Shown: one piece after another, positions 36,967 to 47,892 of the stretch
How positions within the stretch are numbered: the first letter of the stretch is position 1
How the letters are laid out: every line of letters begins with the position of its first letter
Source: Haemophilus parahaemolyticus
GTDB taxonomy: Bacteria > Pseudomonadota > Gammaproteobacteria > Enterobacterales > Pasteurellaceae
Direction of reading: 5' to 3'
DNA: 64,000 bases
Assembly (NCBI RefSeq): GCF_002015035.1
Contig: NZ_MUXY01000008.1
Location: forward strand, 34,307-98,306
Notes under the pieces: generated by a model
Seen by the model: the letters and a program-made list of their open reading frames with translations, nothing else
Database searches by the model: none
What the model was told of the DNA's origin: nothing
Translations under genes and position numbers: made by a program

Positions 36967-38046
36967 TTATTTAGATGCTTTTAACTCTTGGTAATATTTC
37001 TCGTAAAGTTCAATTGCATCACCCACATCATCTTGCCATTGTGATTCTTGTAACACTTTTTGTGTTGGATAAATCGCAGGGTCTTGCGTGATCTCTTTCG
37101 GTAATACTTCTAATGCTTTCATATTTGAAGTTGGATAACCGATAGCAAGCGTAAGTTGCTCAGAAACTTTCGCACTTAATAAGTAGTTGATTAACTTATG
37201 TGCATTCTCTTTATTTTTAGAGTTTGCTGGAATCGCTAAAGTATCAACCCAAAGTACTGGGCCCTCTTTTGGGAACACCATATCAATAGGGGCTTGTTCT
37301 TTCTTCGCAATACGCACAGAACCGTTCCATAATTGACCTACAGACACTTCACCAGAGATGAATGAGTTTGCAGGGTTGTCAGAGCTGAATGAAAGTACGT
37401 TTGGACGTAGTTTTTTCAATTCTTCATAAGCTGCTTTGATCTCTTCAGGATCTGTGGTATTTGGGTTTTTACCTAATTTCAATAATGCAATATTGAACAC
37501 TTCACGTGCATCATCTAACAATTGGATTTTGTTCGCAAATTCAGGTTTCCATAAATCCCCCCAAGAGGTGAATTGGTCGCCTTTGTAGTTGTTAGTATTA
37601 AATGCAATGCCTGGGGCACCTAAAAGTTGAGGTAATGAATATTTGTTACCTTTATCGTAAGGTTTGTCTAACCAGTCAGGGTTTAATTCTGCGATAACGG
37701 GTAATTTGCTGTGATCAAGCTCCGCTAACATCCCTTCTTTTGCCATTTTAGACACAAAGTAATTGGAAGGTGCGATTACATCATAACCGCCATCTTTACC
37801 TTGAAGTTTTAACTTCGCATACATTGTTTCGTTAGATTCAAGGCTAGATACCTCAACTTTAATACCAGTCTCTTTTTGAAATTGATCTAACAAACCTTCA
37901 GGTACATACTCAGTCCAAGTATATAAGTGAACAGTGCCAGCATCAGCTGGGGCAGTAGCCTCAGTTGTTTTTGCCTTTTCTTCATTACAAGCTGTTAATG
38001 CCAATGAAGCCACACCTGCAGCGAATAAACCTGCGAATTTTTTCAT
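36967..38046 (-). CDS. potD: Spermidine/putrescine-binding protein PotD (lipoprotein form)
   Basis: Polyamine-binding component of the PotABCD importer, 359 residues. The signal sequence ends in lipobox LTAC (Cys20), so the protein should be lipid-anchored rather than free in the periplasm as in E. coli. A short low-complexity linker precedes VHLYTWTEYVPEGLLDQF, and PSNYFVSKMAKEGML and VLWVDTLAIP are family blocks. It lies 30 kb from potABC with its own terminator, so expression of the binding protein and of the membrane complex is separated. Confidence 0.92.
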   Translation of the reverse strand: MKKFAGLFAAGVASLALTACNEEKAKTTEATAPADAGTVHLYTWTEYVPEGLLDQFQKETGIKVEVSSLESNETMYAKLKLQGKDGGYDVIAPSNYFVSKMAKEGMLAELDHSKLPVIAELNPDWLDKPYDKGNKYSLPQLLGAPGIAFNTNNYKGDQFTSWGDLWKPEFANKIQLLDDAREVFNIALLKLGKNPNTTDPEEIKAAYEELKKLRPNVLSFSSDNPANSFISGEVSVGQLWNGSVRIAKKEQAPIDMVFPKEGPVLWVDTLAIPANSKNKENAHKLINYLLSAKVSEQLTLAIGYPTSNMKALEVLPKEITQDPAIYPTQKVLQESQWQDDVGDAIELYEKYYQELKASK

Positions 38047-38211
38047 TTAGTTTTCTCCGTTAAGAAAAAAGATAAAAGCGGTCGGATTTCTCCGAAGTTT
38101 GACGAATCTTCCACACCAATCAATGGCAATGAAATCGAAGGGATTTTAAGCTACCCCCCACATTTTGCAAGCCTTTTTTGCCCTGAAGAAGGATTTATTT
38201 TCCTATTCTTC

Positions 38212-38239
38212 TTGAATTTCGCTAATTTGCTATTATATT
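38212..38239 (+). promoter_or_regulatory. Candidate promoter of grpE
   Basis: TTGAAT (38212-38217) and TATATT (38234-38239) with a 16-base spacer, about 40 bases before the grpE ATG. No good sigma-32 pair at the correct spacing was seen. Confidence 0.4.
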
Positions 38240-38278
38240 AAACCCGATTTTATTTTACTGAATTTAAGAGGATTTTGT

Positions 38279-38890
38279 ATGACTACTCAACAAGAAAAAG
38301 CACAAGAGCAAAGCACAGAACAAGAAAATGTAGAACTCCAACAACCTGAAGCGGTTGAAGAGCAAGTACAATCAGAAAATAGAGAAGAGCAACCTGTAGA
38401 AGCAGAATTAGCCGCGGCTTACGCTCGTATCAATGAATTAGAAATTTACGTTTCAGAAATTGATGCCCGTGAAAAAGATATTCAATTACGTGCCCAAGCA
38501 GAAATTCAAAATATTCGCCGTCGTGTTGAGCAAGATGTGGAAAAAGCCCATAAATTTGCATTAGAAAAATTTTCAAAAGAGTTATTAACAGTGGTAGATA
38601 ACCTTGAACGTGGCTTAGATGCATTAGATAAAGCAGTTACTGATGAAACAACACAAGCGTTAGTTGATGGCGTAGAAATGACGCATAAAGAATTCATTTC
38701 AACCTTAGGCAAATTTGGTGTAGAAGCAGTAGGTGTTGTTGGTGAAGCATTTAATCCTGAACTTCACCAAGCGATTTCAATGCAACCCGCTGAAGGCATT
38801 GAGCCGAACCACATAAGTGTCGTGTTACAAAAAGGTTATACACTTCAAGGTCGAGTGTTACGTCCAGCAATGGTTATGGTGGCAAACTAA
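38279..38890 (+). CDS. grpE: Nucleotide exchange factor GrpE
   Basis: Co-chaperone that releases ADP from DnaK. The first 40 residues are an acidic, Gln-rich disordered tail, followed by the long dimerising helix ([17 protein letters not shown]) and the C-terminal beta-wing domain with [19 protein letters not shown] near residue 160 and [20 protein letters not shown] at the end. The 203-residue length is typical. dnaK and dnaJ are not adjacent. Confidence 0.94.
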   Translation: MTTQQEKAQEQSTEQENVELQQPEAVEEQVQSENREEQPVEAELAAAYARINELEIYVSEIDAREKDIQLRAQAEIQNIRRRVEQDVEKAHKFALEKFSKELLTVVDNLERGLDALDKAVTDETTQALVDGVEMTHKEFISTLGKFGVEAVGVVGEAFNPELHQAISMQPAEGIEPNHISVVLQKGYTLQGRVLRPAMVMVAN

Positions 38891-38921
38891 CACGTCTAAA
38901 TTGTCTCTAATTATATCGTTC

Positions 38922-38941
38922 AGCCCCGTTTTAATGGGGCT
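38922..38941 (+). terminator. Terminator of grpE
   Basis: Six-base GC-rich stem AGCCCC/GGGGCT (38922-38927, 38936-38941) followed by ATTTT. Confidence 0.6.
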
Positions 38942-38971
38942 ATTTTCATATTTAATCCCTGAAAAATCAGT

Positions 38972-41900
38972 ATGAAACCAACATCTCCCCAATTTTCGCC
39001 AAAAAACCCTAAAAAACGACCGCTTGATGACACACAAAAAGCGTTGATTGCTCAGTTAAAAGATCTTACCATCAGCGATTATCGTCGTTTGTGCTCTCGC
39101 ATTTATGGCTTATCTAACGTGAAAAAGCCAGAAACAAAACAAGCCATTCAAACAGAAATTGAACAAGATATTCTCACAGCACAAGCCCATTTTTCTGCTC
39201 GTAAAGCTCATCAAGAAAGCCTTAACATCAACTATCCTGACCTGCCTGTTTCGGCACGCCGTGAGGAAATTCTCAAGCTAATTGCAGAGAACCAAGTCGT
39301 AGTGATTGCAGGAGAAACAGGCTCGGGCAAAACCACCCAGTTACCAAAAATGTGCTTGGAGCTAGGGCGTGGCGTGAAAGGCTTGATTGGGCATACCCAA
39401 CCGCGCCGTATTGCTGCCCGCTCAGTGGCAAACCGTATTGCCGAAGAATTGCAATCAGAGATAGGAGCGACGATCGGTTATAAAGTGCGTTTTAATGATC
39501 AAGTGAGCGAAAATACGTTAGTCAAATTGATGACCGACGGGATTCTGCTAGCTGAAATTCAGAACGACCGCTATCTCAATCAATACGACACGCTCATTAT
39601 TGATGAAGCTCACGAACGCAGCCTTAACAACGATTTTATTCTGGGTTATCTCAAACAGATTCTATACAAACGTCCTGATCTTAAAGTGATCATCACCTCG
39701 GCGACCATTGATGTGGAACGCTTTTCACGCCATTTCAATAATGCACCGATTATTGAAGTATCGGGCAGAACCTTCCCTGTGGAAGTACGTTATCGCCCGA
39801 TTGTGGAAGAAGACGATCAAGACCAACTGCAAGCTATTCTAAATGCGGTAGACGAACTGCAAGCCGAAGGACGAGGCGATATTCTGATCTTTATGAACGG
39901 CGAACGTGAAATTCGCGACACTGCGGAAGCGTTACAAAAGCAAAATCTGCGTTTTACTGAAATTCTGCCGCTTTACGCTCGCTTGTCTGCTGAAGAGCAA
40001 CAACGCATTTTCCGTCCGAGTAGTTTGAACCGTATTATTTTAGCCACCAACGTGGCAGAAACATCGCTTACCATTCCGAATATTAAATATGTGATTGATA
40101 CAGGAACGGCACGTATTTCACGTTATAGCTATCGTACTAAAGTGCAACGTTTGCCGATTGAGCCGATTTCACAGGCTTCCGCCAATCAACGTAAAGGGCG
40201 TTGCGGACGTGTGTCTGAGGGGATTTGTATCCGTTTATATTCAGAGGAGGATTTTAAAAGCCGTCCTGAATTTACCGATCCTGAGATTTTACGCACCAAT
40301 TTAGCTTCGGTTATTTTGCAGATGGCATCGCTTGGGTTGAGCGATATTACTGCGTTTCCATTTGTGGATTCGCCCGATGTTCGCCAAGTGCAAGACGGGA
40401 TTCGCTTGCTTGAAGAATTACAGGCATTTCACATTCGCAAAACTAAATTTGGCGAAAAACGTGAACTCACCCCAATCGGTCGCCAATTAGCACAATTACC
40501 TATTGATCCTCGTTTAGGACGAATGGTAATTGAAGCAGCGAAAAATGGCAGTTTGCACGAAGTGATGATGATTGTCTCCGCACTGTCGATTCAAGATCCG
40601 CGTGAACGCCCGCAGGAAAAACAGCAGGCATCAGATGAAAAACATCGCCGTTTTGCTGACAAAGATTCGGACTTCTTGGCATTTGTGAACCTTTGGCACT
40701 ACATTCAAACCCAGCAAAAAGAGCTAAGTAAAAACCAGTTCCGCAAGCAGTGCCAGAAAGATTACCTCAACTATTTACGCGTGCGGGAATGGCAGGATAT
40801 TTATCATCAGCTCCGTTTGTCGGTGCGTGAAATGGGCTTGCCAATTAATACGATTGAAGCAAATTATCAGCAAATTCATACCGCTTTATTGGCGGGCTTG
40901 TTATCTCACATTGGCTTAAAAGACAGTGAGAAAATGCACTATCAGGGGGCGAGAAACGCACAGTTTTTCATCTTTCCAACCTCTGCACTTTTCAAAAAAC
41001 AGCCAAAGTGGATCATCGCTTCCGAGCTGGTTGAAACCACCAAACTCTGGGCAAGAACGGTAGCAAAAATTGAGCCTGAATGGGTTGAACCATTAGCACA
41101 ACACTTGGTGAAAAGGAGTTATAGCGAGCCGCATTGGGCGAAATCCAAAGGGGCGGTGATGGCGTATGAAAAAGTCGCCCTTTACGGCATTCCGATTGTG
41201 GCAAAACGCTTGGTTAATTATGGCAGCATTGACCCAACGGTGAGCCGCGAAATTTTTATTCGCTCGGCAATGGTGGAAGGCGAATGGCTGAATAATTACA
41301 AATTCTTCAAAGAAAATAACCGCTTAATCAAGGAAGTAGAAGATCTTGAACACAAATCTCGTCGCCGCGACATTTTGGTGGACGAACAGGTGTTATTCGA
41401 CTTCTACGACCAGCGTGTCGGCACGGAAGTGGTCTCTAGCCGTCATTTCGATAGCTGGTGGAAAAAGGCAAGCAAAGTCGATCCTGAATTGCTCAATTTT
41501 GAAAAGTCGTTCCTGATGAACGAAGGGGCAAACAAGGTTTCTGAGCTAGATTTCCCGAATTTCTGGTATCAAGGCAACCTCAAATTGAAGCTCACTTATC
41601 AGTTTGAAATAGGTTCAGAAGCTGATGGAGTGACGGTGCATATTCCTCTGCCATTGCTCAACCAAGTAGAGCCTGAAGGCTTTGACTGGCAAATACCAGG
41701 GCTACGCCACGAGTTAGTGGTAAGTTTGATTAAATCATTGCCGAAAGCGGTGCGTCGTAATTTTGTGCCTGCACCGAACTATGCCGATGCTTTTTTAGGG
41801 CGTGCCGAACCGTTAGCTAAACCGTTGCTAGAAAGCCTAACTTACGAGCTTCGCAGAATGACAGGCGTAACGGTTGAGACTGAATTGTGGGATTATTCGC

Positions 41901-42910
41901 AGTTGCCCGCACACTTAAAAATGACTTTCCGCGTGGTAGATGAAAAAGGTAAAAAAATTGCCGAAAGTGGTGATTTAGACGCACTAAAATTCCAGCTCAA
42001 AGATCAGGTGCAAAGTACGCTTTCCAACATTGCTGACGATGGCATTGAGCAAAGCGGTTTGCATCTCTGGAGCTTCGCGGATTTACCGCAATGCTACGAG
42101 CAGAAAAAACAGCATTTCAGCGTGAAGGCGTACCCAGCGATTGTTGATGAACAAACCGCCGTGGGCGTAAAATTGTTTGAAACTGAAGCGGAACAAACGC
42201 AAGCGATGCAAGCGGGTTTACGTCGTTTATTGTTGCTAAATGTGCCTTCGCCGATTAAATACTTACACGAAAAATTGCCGAATAAAGCTAAACTCGGCTT
42301 ATATTTTGCCCCGTTTGGCAAGGTGTTGGAACTGATTGACGACTGCATCGCTTGTGCGGTGGATAAGCTGATTGATGAGTTCGGCGGTTTTGTCTGGACG
42401 GAAGAAAAATTCCGTGAACTGCAAGAGTTTGTGCGTGCCAATCTGAACGACACCACCGCAGAAATCGCCCTACAAGTGGAAAAATGCTTAACTTTAGCAT
42501 TTGAACTCAACAAGCGAATGAAAGGCAAAATGGACTTCACGATGGCGTTTGCGTTGTCGGATATTAAAGCCCAGTTGGCAGGCTTGGTGTATCCGAATTT
42601 CGTGACTCAAACTGGCTATCAACGTCTTGCAGATCTTTACCGATATTTGACCGCTATTGACAAGCGTTTAGACAAACTCGGTACAGATACCAACACTGAC
42701 CGTGCTAAAATGCTACGTGTTGAGCAGGTTCAAGAAGCCTATAAACAGCTGCTTGCTAAACTGCCAAAATCGAAAGCAATTCCAACAGACGTGTTAGAAA
42801 TTCGCTATATGATCGAAGAACTCAGGGTAAGTTTATTCGCTCAACAAATTGGTACAAAATATCCGATTTCAGATAAACGCATTTTGAACGTAATTTCGGA
42901 CATGAAATAA
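38972..42910 (+). CDS. hrpA: ATP-dependent RNA helicase HrpA
   Basis: Large DEAH-box RNA helicase of 1312 residues; in E. coli HrpA processes fimbrial mRNA and resolves stalled ribosomes. Walker A GETGSGKTTQ is near residue 114, the DEAH box in IIDEAHERSLN near 211, SATID near 241, and motif VI QRKGRCGRVSEGICIRLYS near 405. The long C-terminal DUF3418-type region is present. The length matches E. coli HrpA (about 1300). Confidence 0.95.
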   Translation: MKPTSPQFSPKNPKKRPLDDTQKALIAQLKDLTISDYRRLCSRIYGLSNVKKPETKQAIQTEIEQDILTAQAHFSARKAHQESLNINYPDLPVSARREEILKLIAENQVVVIAGETGSGKTTQLPKMCLELGRGVKGLIGHTQPRRIAARSVANRIAEELQSEIGATIGYKVRFNDQVSENTLVKLMTDGILLAEIQNDRYLNQYDTLIIDEAHERSLNNDFILGYLKQILYKRPDLKVIITSATIDVERFSRHFNNAPIIEVSGRTFPVEVRYRPIVEEDDQDQLQAILNAVDELQAEGRGDILIFMNGEREIRDTAEALQKQNLRFTEILPLYARLSAEEQQRIFRPSSLNRIILATNVAETSLTIPNIKYVIDTGTARISRYSYRTKVQRLPIEPISQASANQRKGRCGRVSEGICIRLYSEEDFKSRPEFTDPEILRTNLASVILQMASLGLSDITAFPFVDSPDVRQVQDGIRLLEELQAFHIRKTKFGEKRELTPIGRQLAQLPIDPRLGRMVIEAAKNGSLHEVMMIVSALSIQDPRERPQEKQQASDEKHRRFADKDSDFLAFVNLWHYIQTQQKELSKNQFRKQCQKDYLNYLRVREWQDIYHQLRLSVREMGLPINTIEANYQQIHTALLAGLLSHIGLKDSEKMHYQGARNAQFFIFPTSALFKKQPKWIIASELVETTKLWARTVAKIEPEWVEPLAQHLVKRSYSEPHWAKSKGAVMAYEKVALYGIPIVAKRLVNYGSIDPTVSREIFIRSAMVEGEWLNNYKFFKENNRLIKEVEDLEHKSRRRDILVDEQVLFDFYDQRVGTEVVSSRHFDSWWKKASKVDPELLNFEKSFLMNEGANKVSELDFPNFWYQGNLKLKLTYQFEIGSEADGVTVHIPLPLLNQVEPEGFDWQIPGLRHELVVSLIKSLPKAVRRNFVPAPNYADAFLGRAEPLAKPLLESLTYELRRMTGVTVETELWDYSQLPAHLKMTFRVVDEKGKKIAESGDLDALKFQLKDQVQSTLSNIADDGIEQSGLHLWSFADLPQCYEQKKQHFSVKAYPAIVDEQTAVGVKLFETEAEQTQAMQAGLRRLLLLNVPSPIKYLHEKLPNKAKLGLYFAPFGKVLELIDDCIACAVDKLIDEFGGFVWTEEKFRELQEFVRANLNDTTAEIALQVEKCLTLAFELNKRMKGKMDFTMAFALSDIKAQLAGLVYPNFVTQTGYQRLADLYRYLTAIDKRLDKLGTDTNTDRAKMLRVEQVQEAYKQLLAKLPKSKAIPTDVLEIRYMIEELRVSLFAQQIGTKYPISDKRILNVISDMK

Positions 42911-42937
42911 TAGTCCAAATTTATTTTAGGAAAAATT

Positions 42938-43777
42938 ATGAAAACAGTTGCAGTTATTACCTCAACAATTGGACGTCCTCATCTTGAAAGAGCCATTTTA
43001 AGTGTTCAACAACAAACTTATCCTTGCAAACATTACGTGTTTGTTGATGGAGAACAATTTGCGAAAGATGCAAAACAAATTTTAGATAAATATCCCCATG
43101 TTATAGCGATTTATTTGCCGATGAATACAGGAGCAAATGGTTGGACAAATAGCAGTATCAATGCTATCGCCCCCTTTTTAGTAAAAGAAGACGTAATTTG
43201 CTACTTGGATGATGATAATTGGTATGAAGCAAATCACGTTGAAAATAGCTCGAAAGTACTTAATGAAACAGGTGCTGATTATGCATTCGCATTGCGTAAT
43301 TTGTATGATGATCAGGAAGAGTTTGTTTGCCAAGATTTATTGGAGTCGATCGGGAATTACGAAAATAATCTTCCGAATCCTTATCAATTTAAAATTACCA
43401 TTAATGATAAAACCTATGCTTGCCAAACGGAAGTGCATAAAAAAGATGGGCATATTGATACCAACTGCTATTTAATTAAACGTGATTTAGCCTTACGCGT
43501 TTCTCACTTTTGGTATAGTGGGAAAAACAATGATACCAATTTTTACACTATATTAAAAAAAGTAAAAGCGGTTGGGAAATGCTCTAAGGGCTTCACTGTA
43601 AACTATGTGATGGAACCTGAAAAATGGGATCCTGGTTTCTTTTCTACTGTACGAACTATGGATCCAAATATGCCAAAACCAGTGATGATAAAGCTTTTTA
43701 AAGAAATGTTTAGAATGAAAATGCGTCAAGTGATGGAAATTAATGGTGGTGTTTATCCTTGGAATAGGGATGAATAG
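42938..43777 (+). CDS. Glycosyltransferase family 2 protein
   Basis: A 279-residue GT-A fold glycosyltransferase. The start TVAVITSTIGRPHLERAILS is the nucleotide-sugar binding strand-loop, and CYLDDDNWYEANH near residue 88 carries the DxD-type metal motif. It has no membrane span. Acceptor and sugar cannot be read from the sequence; lipooligosaccharide or surface glycan modification is plausible. It lies 27 bases after hrpA and ends in a hairpin built on uptake cores. Confidence 0.8.
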   Translation: MKTVAVITSTIGRPHLERAILSVQQQTYPCKHYVFVDGEQFAKDAKQILDKYPHVIAIYLPMNTGANGWTNSSINAIAPFLVKEDVICYLDDDNWYEANHVENSSKVLNETGADYAFALRNLYDDQEEFVCQDLLESIGNYENNLPNPYQFKITINDKTYACQTEVHKKDGHIDTNCYLIKRDLALRVSHFWYSGKNNDTNFYTILKKVKAVGKCSKGFTVNYVMEPEKWDPGFFSTVRTMDPNMPKPVMIKLFKEMFRMKMRQVMEINGGVYPWNRDE

Positions 43778-43788
43778 TGATTAGGTCT

Positions 43789-43832
43789 AAGCGGTTAGAT
43801 TTCTGCAAAATTTTGCAAGAAAGTAACCGCTT
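43789..43832 (+). terminator. Terminator with paired uptake cores after the GT2 gene
   Basis: Outer stem AAGCGGTTA (43789-43797) pairs with TAACCGCTT (43824-43832), with an inner CTGCAAAATTTTGCA dyad and a trailing ATTTTTT. The remaining 260 bases to gdhA are AT-rich with no recognisable gene. Confidence 0.7.
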
Positions 43833-44066
43833 ATTTTTTGTTGGAAAAAATAATTAAAATTTCTAATGATAAAAATTCTATTCAAAAAACTTCTTTTCTC
43901 TTTCTTTATTTACTGAAAAAGTTCTCTTTTAAGATATTTAAAGTTCAAAAAATAATCATTTGAGTATAATTTTTCTAATTTATTGCATTATTTTTTGTAA
44001 TTTATCTTTTCAAATAAAAAAAGTTTTGATACATTGCAAGCCATTCCAAAACACAGCATTTCTTAA

Positions 44067-45434
<1,368 letters not shown>

Positions 45435-45438
45435 TGAA

Positions 45439-47751
45439 CTAATCCTTAGGATTGTGATTAAAATAAGCTTGATACCAAGCCGAACTTCGTGTTCGGCTTG
45501 TTTTTATTTGATATTTTCCCTCCTCAAAAATCACTTTCACCATACCCACCTTGGATGTATCTAAAATCTGCACGCCATGCTTTTCTAGTCGTTCGACGAC
45601 ATTTTTATTCGGCATTTTCCACGCATTCCAACGACCAACTGAAATCACCGCAATATTAGGTTTTGTTGTTGCTACTAAAATCTCTCCTGTGCTTGTTTTG
45701 CTGCCGTGATGCCCGACTTGTAAGAAATCGATTTTTCCACTTATCGGAGAAAATATTCGCTCTTGCTCTACGCCTGCATCGCCCGTAAAAAGCAATTTCA
45801 AGCGGTCTATTTCGACTAATAAAATGCAAGAATGTTGGTTTTCTGCTCGCTTTGTTATTTGTTCTGGGAAAATTGCAGTCAGCTTTATGCTGTCAAATTG
45901 CCATTCTTTGCCTGCAACACAAGGTTCTGGAATACGCTGAGCATAAGCCGTTTGTCCACTTGAAAAGAGCTGAGCATGAGGGTATGCCTCCAGCAGATCG
46001 GCAACGCCCCCTGAGTGATCGTTATCATCGTGACTGATAAAAATCGCTTCAATCTGAATATTATTGCGTTTTAAATAAGGCAGCACCTCTAAATTTGCCA
46101 TTGAATTGCGTTGCGAACTTTCGCCCCAACTTGCCCCCGTATCGTAAAAAATTGCTTTTTTTTGACCGCTTGCATCTTGGTAAACCAAGGCTTGAGCCAA
46201 GCCCTGACCAATATCAAACGTAATCCATTCGATGTGATGATCTTTTTTCAGATAACCAAACCCAGCAAGATAAATTAAAGCTAAAACGGTGCTTAATTTG
46301 GCGAAGAAACACCAAGATTTCAGCCAATTTTTCGCATAAATGCCGCTCAGAATCAGTGTATAAAATGCGAGCAAATGCCATTGATTTTGTTGAGATAAGG
46401 TTATCCACGAATGAGAAAGTGGTTTAATCAGCCATAAGCTAAATTGTGCTAACCAGTCTGCCAATTGCCAAGTGTAGGTCAGGTTATCTGTTAAGAGAGT
46501 AAATAGAATCACCGGCACAAGCACAAGGCTGTAAAGCGGGACGATTAATAAATTGGCTGTAAAACCAAGCGGAGAATAACCTTCAAAAAAGAAAAATTGT
46601 ACGGGCGAAAAAAGGAAAAAAATGCCCATTTGTAAATGCAATAATGATAACACAGGCTTGAAAAAGGGGCGGTTTAGCCAATTCGGAATGAGCCATTCAA
46701 ACTGTTTAAGCGGGAAATAGCGATACCATAAAATCAGGCTTGCTACAGCTAAAATTGAAAGCCAAAAGCTGTCAGATAATATCGTAATCGGATCTAAAAT
46801 CAGCAAGATCGCAACAATACGCCACCAAAATTGGCTAGGCGTGTAATGCTTGCGTGCAAATTGGCAAAGCAAAATCAAACTAATCGCAAAAATCGCTCGA
46901 ATGGTTGGAATAGCAAAACCAGCCAAATAGCTGTAACTTAAAGCAAAAGCAAAGCCCATTAAGCGAGGAAATAGATAAGAAAATCCCATTCGCTGTACAA
47001 AATTATAACGACATTTTGCACGGAGCATAAGCCATTGCCCTAGCTTGGCGAACCAAAAGCCGAAACCAAAGGCAAGCGCGATATGCAGCCCTGAAATGGC
47101 AATCAAATGCGCGGTGGTGGTTTGTTGGAAAATTTGCCAATGATCTGATTTCAACCAAGCACGTTCCCCAAAGGCAAGAGCTAGTAATAGCCCTTGGGTT
47201 TCAAGCGTTTCGGTTTGTTGATAAGTGCGATTTATCCATCTGGTTCGCAGGGGCAAGTGATTGGCGTGAGCAAATTCTGCCTTGCGAACAGTCGCCAGCC
47301 CATCAATATCATTAGCGAAATACCAACGTTGACGGTCGAAATTACCGATATTGCTACGTCCAGAAATCGGGCGAAGATTGAGCTCTGCTTGATAAGTGGC
47401 ATTTAATTGCAAAGGCGTTTTGGCTTGCCAATTTAGATAAATTTTTTGACCGCTTGTAAGTTGTCCCACAGCAGTTTGGTATTCTTGTTGCTTTAAAATC
47501 TTAATGATTTCAATTGGTTGCGTGCTTTTGTAAGCGGTAAAATTTTCTGCCTGATTTACAATTTTTAACACTTGCCCATAACTTAGCAACATTATCAAGC
47601 TCAACATAAACGGCAAAAGCTGCTGCTTAAAGCCAAAATAAAGCATCAAGAGTGTAGCGAATAACATCGTAGGCAATAAAGCCTGTTGTGGCAGCCATAA
47701 AACAGGCAAAAAAGAGAGACAAAGAAGAATGAAAAAGCGGTCTAATGTCAT
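45439..47751 (-). CDS. rec2: Competence DNA-translocation protein ComEC/Rec2
   Basis: Inner-membrane channel that carries single-stranded transforming DNA into the cytoplasm, 770 residues. Order: N-terminal membrane spans, a DUF4131-type periplasmic OB domain (about 100-190), the Competence membrane core (ISGLHIALAFGFGFW near 218), and a C-terminal metallo-beta-lactamase domain with ISHDDNDHSGGVADLL near 573. All parts are present, so the gene looks functional. A CRP-S-like dyad lies 65-84 bases upstream. The stop lies four bases from gdhA's stop. Confidence 0.93.
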   Translation of the reverse strand: MTLDRFFILLCLSFLPVLWLPQQALLPTMLFATLLMLYFGFKQQLLPFMLSLIMLLSYGQVLKIVNQAENFTAYKSTQPIEIIKILKQQEYQTAVGQLTSGQKIYLNWQAKTPLQLNATYQAELNLRPISGRSNIGNFDRQRWYFANDIDGLATVRKAEFAHANHLPLRTRWINRTYQQTETLETQGLLLALAFGERAWLKSDHWQIFQQTTTAHLIAISGLHIALAFGFGFWFAKLGQWLMLRAKCRYNFVQRMGFSYLFPRLMGFAFALSYSYLAGFAIPTIRAIFAISLILLCQFARKHYTPSQFWWRIVAILLILDPITILSDSFWLSILAVASLILWYRYFPLKQFEWLIPNWLNRPFFKPVLSLLHLQMGIFFLFSPVQFFFFEGYSPLGFTANLLIVPLYSLVLVPVILFTLLTDNLTYTWQLADWLAQFSLWLIKPLSHSWITLSQQNQWHLLAFYTLILSGIYAKNWLKSWCFFAKLSTVLALIYLAGFGYLKKDHHIEWITFDIGQGLAQALVYQDASGQKKAIFYDTGASWGESSQRNSMANLEVLPYLKRNNIQIEAIFISHDDNDHSGGVADLLEAYPHAQLFSSGQTAYAQRIPEPCVAGKEWQFDSIKLTAIFPEQITKRAENQHSCILLVEIDRLKLLFTGDAGVEQERIFSPISGKIDFLQVGHHGSKTSTGEILVATTKPNIAVISVGRWNAWKMPNKNVVERLEKHGVQILDTSKVGMVKVIFEEGKYQIKTSRTRSSAWYQAYFNHNPKD
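45476..45505 (+). terminator. gdhA terminator embedded in the rec2 coding sequence
   Basis: CAAGCCGAAC (45476-45485) pairs perfectly with GTTCGGCTTG (45491-45500), loop TTCGT, then TTTTTATTT. It acts on the plus strand for gdhA, yet lies fully inside the last codons of antisense rec2. Confidence 0.8.
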
Positions 47752-47815
47752 AGCAATCTGTTTTTGCTAGACAGTATGCCAAGAAAGGGAAAAGTGTGCA
47801 GAATTTTCTTTCAAA

Positions 47816-47835
47816 TTTTCGAGCGTGATCGAAAA
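47816..47835 (-). promoter_or_regulatory. CRP-S-like (Sxy-dependent) site upstream of rec2
   Basis: On the minus strand TTTTCGA-TCACGC-TCGAAAA is a perfect 7-bp dyad with a 6-base centre. Competence (CRP-S) sites have the layout TGCGA-N6-TCGCA with T/A flanks; here the half-site is TTCGA, keeping the diagnostic C-G-A and the spacing. The gene downstream is a known competence-regulon member. Confidence 0.5.
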
Positions 47836-47892
47836 AATTTAGCAACTGCATCTATCTAAAAAAGAAAAAATACAGCTGCTAAAGGATAAGAT

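Noticed and set aside
38160..38250. Sigma-32 heat-shock promoter for grpE
   Set aside because: CTTGAA and CCCGAT are present but about 26 bases apart, too far for a sigma-32 promoter.
45852..46408. Short frames inside rec2 on both strands
   Set aside because: They are out-of-frame shadows of rec2 with no ribosome sites or recognisable domains.
47840..47885. TTAGCA...TGCTAA hairpin between lnt and rec2
   Set aside because: Only six base pairs around a long loop and no T-tract; not convincing as a terminator.
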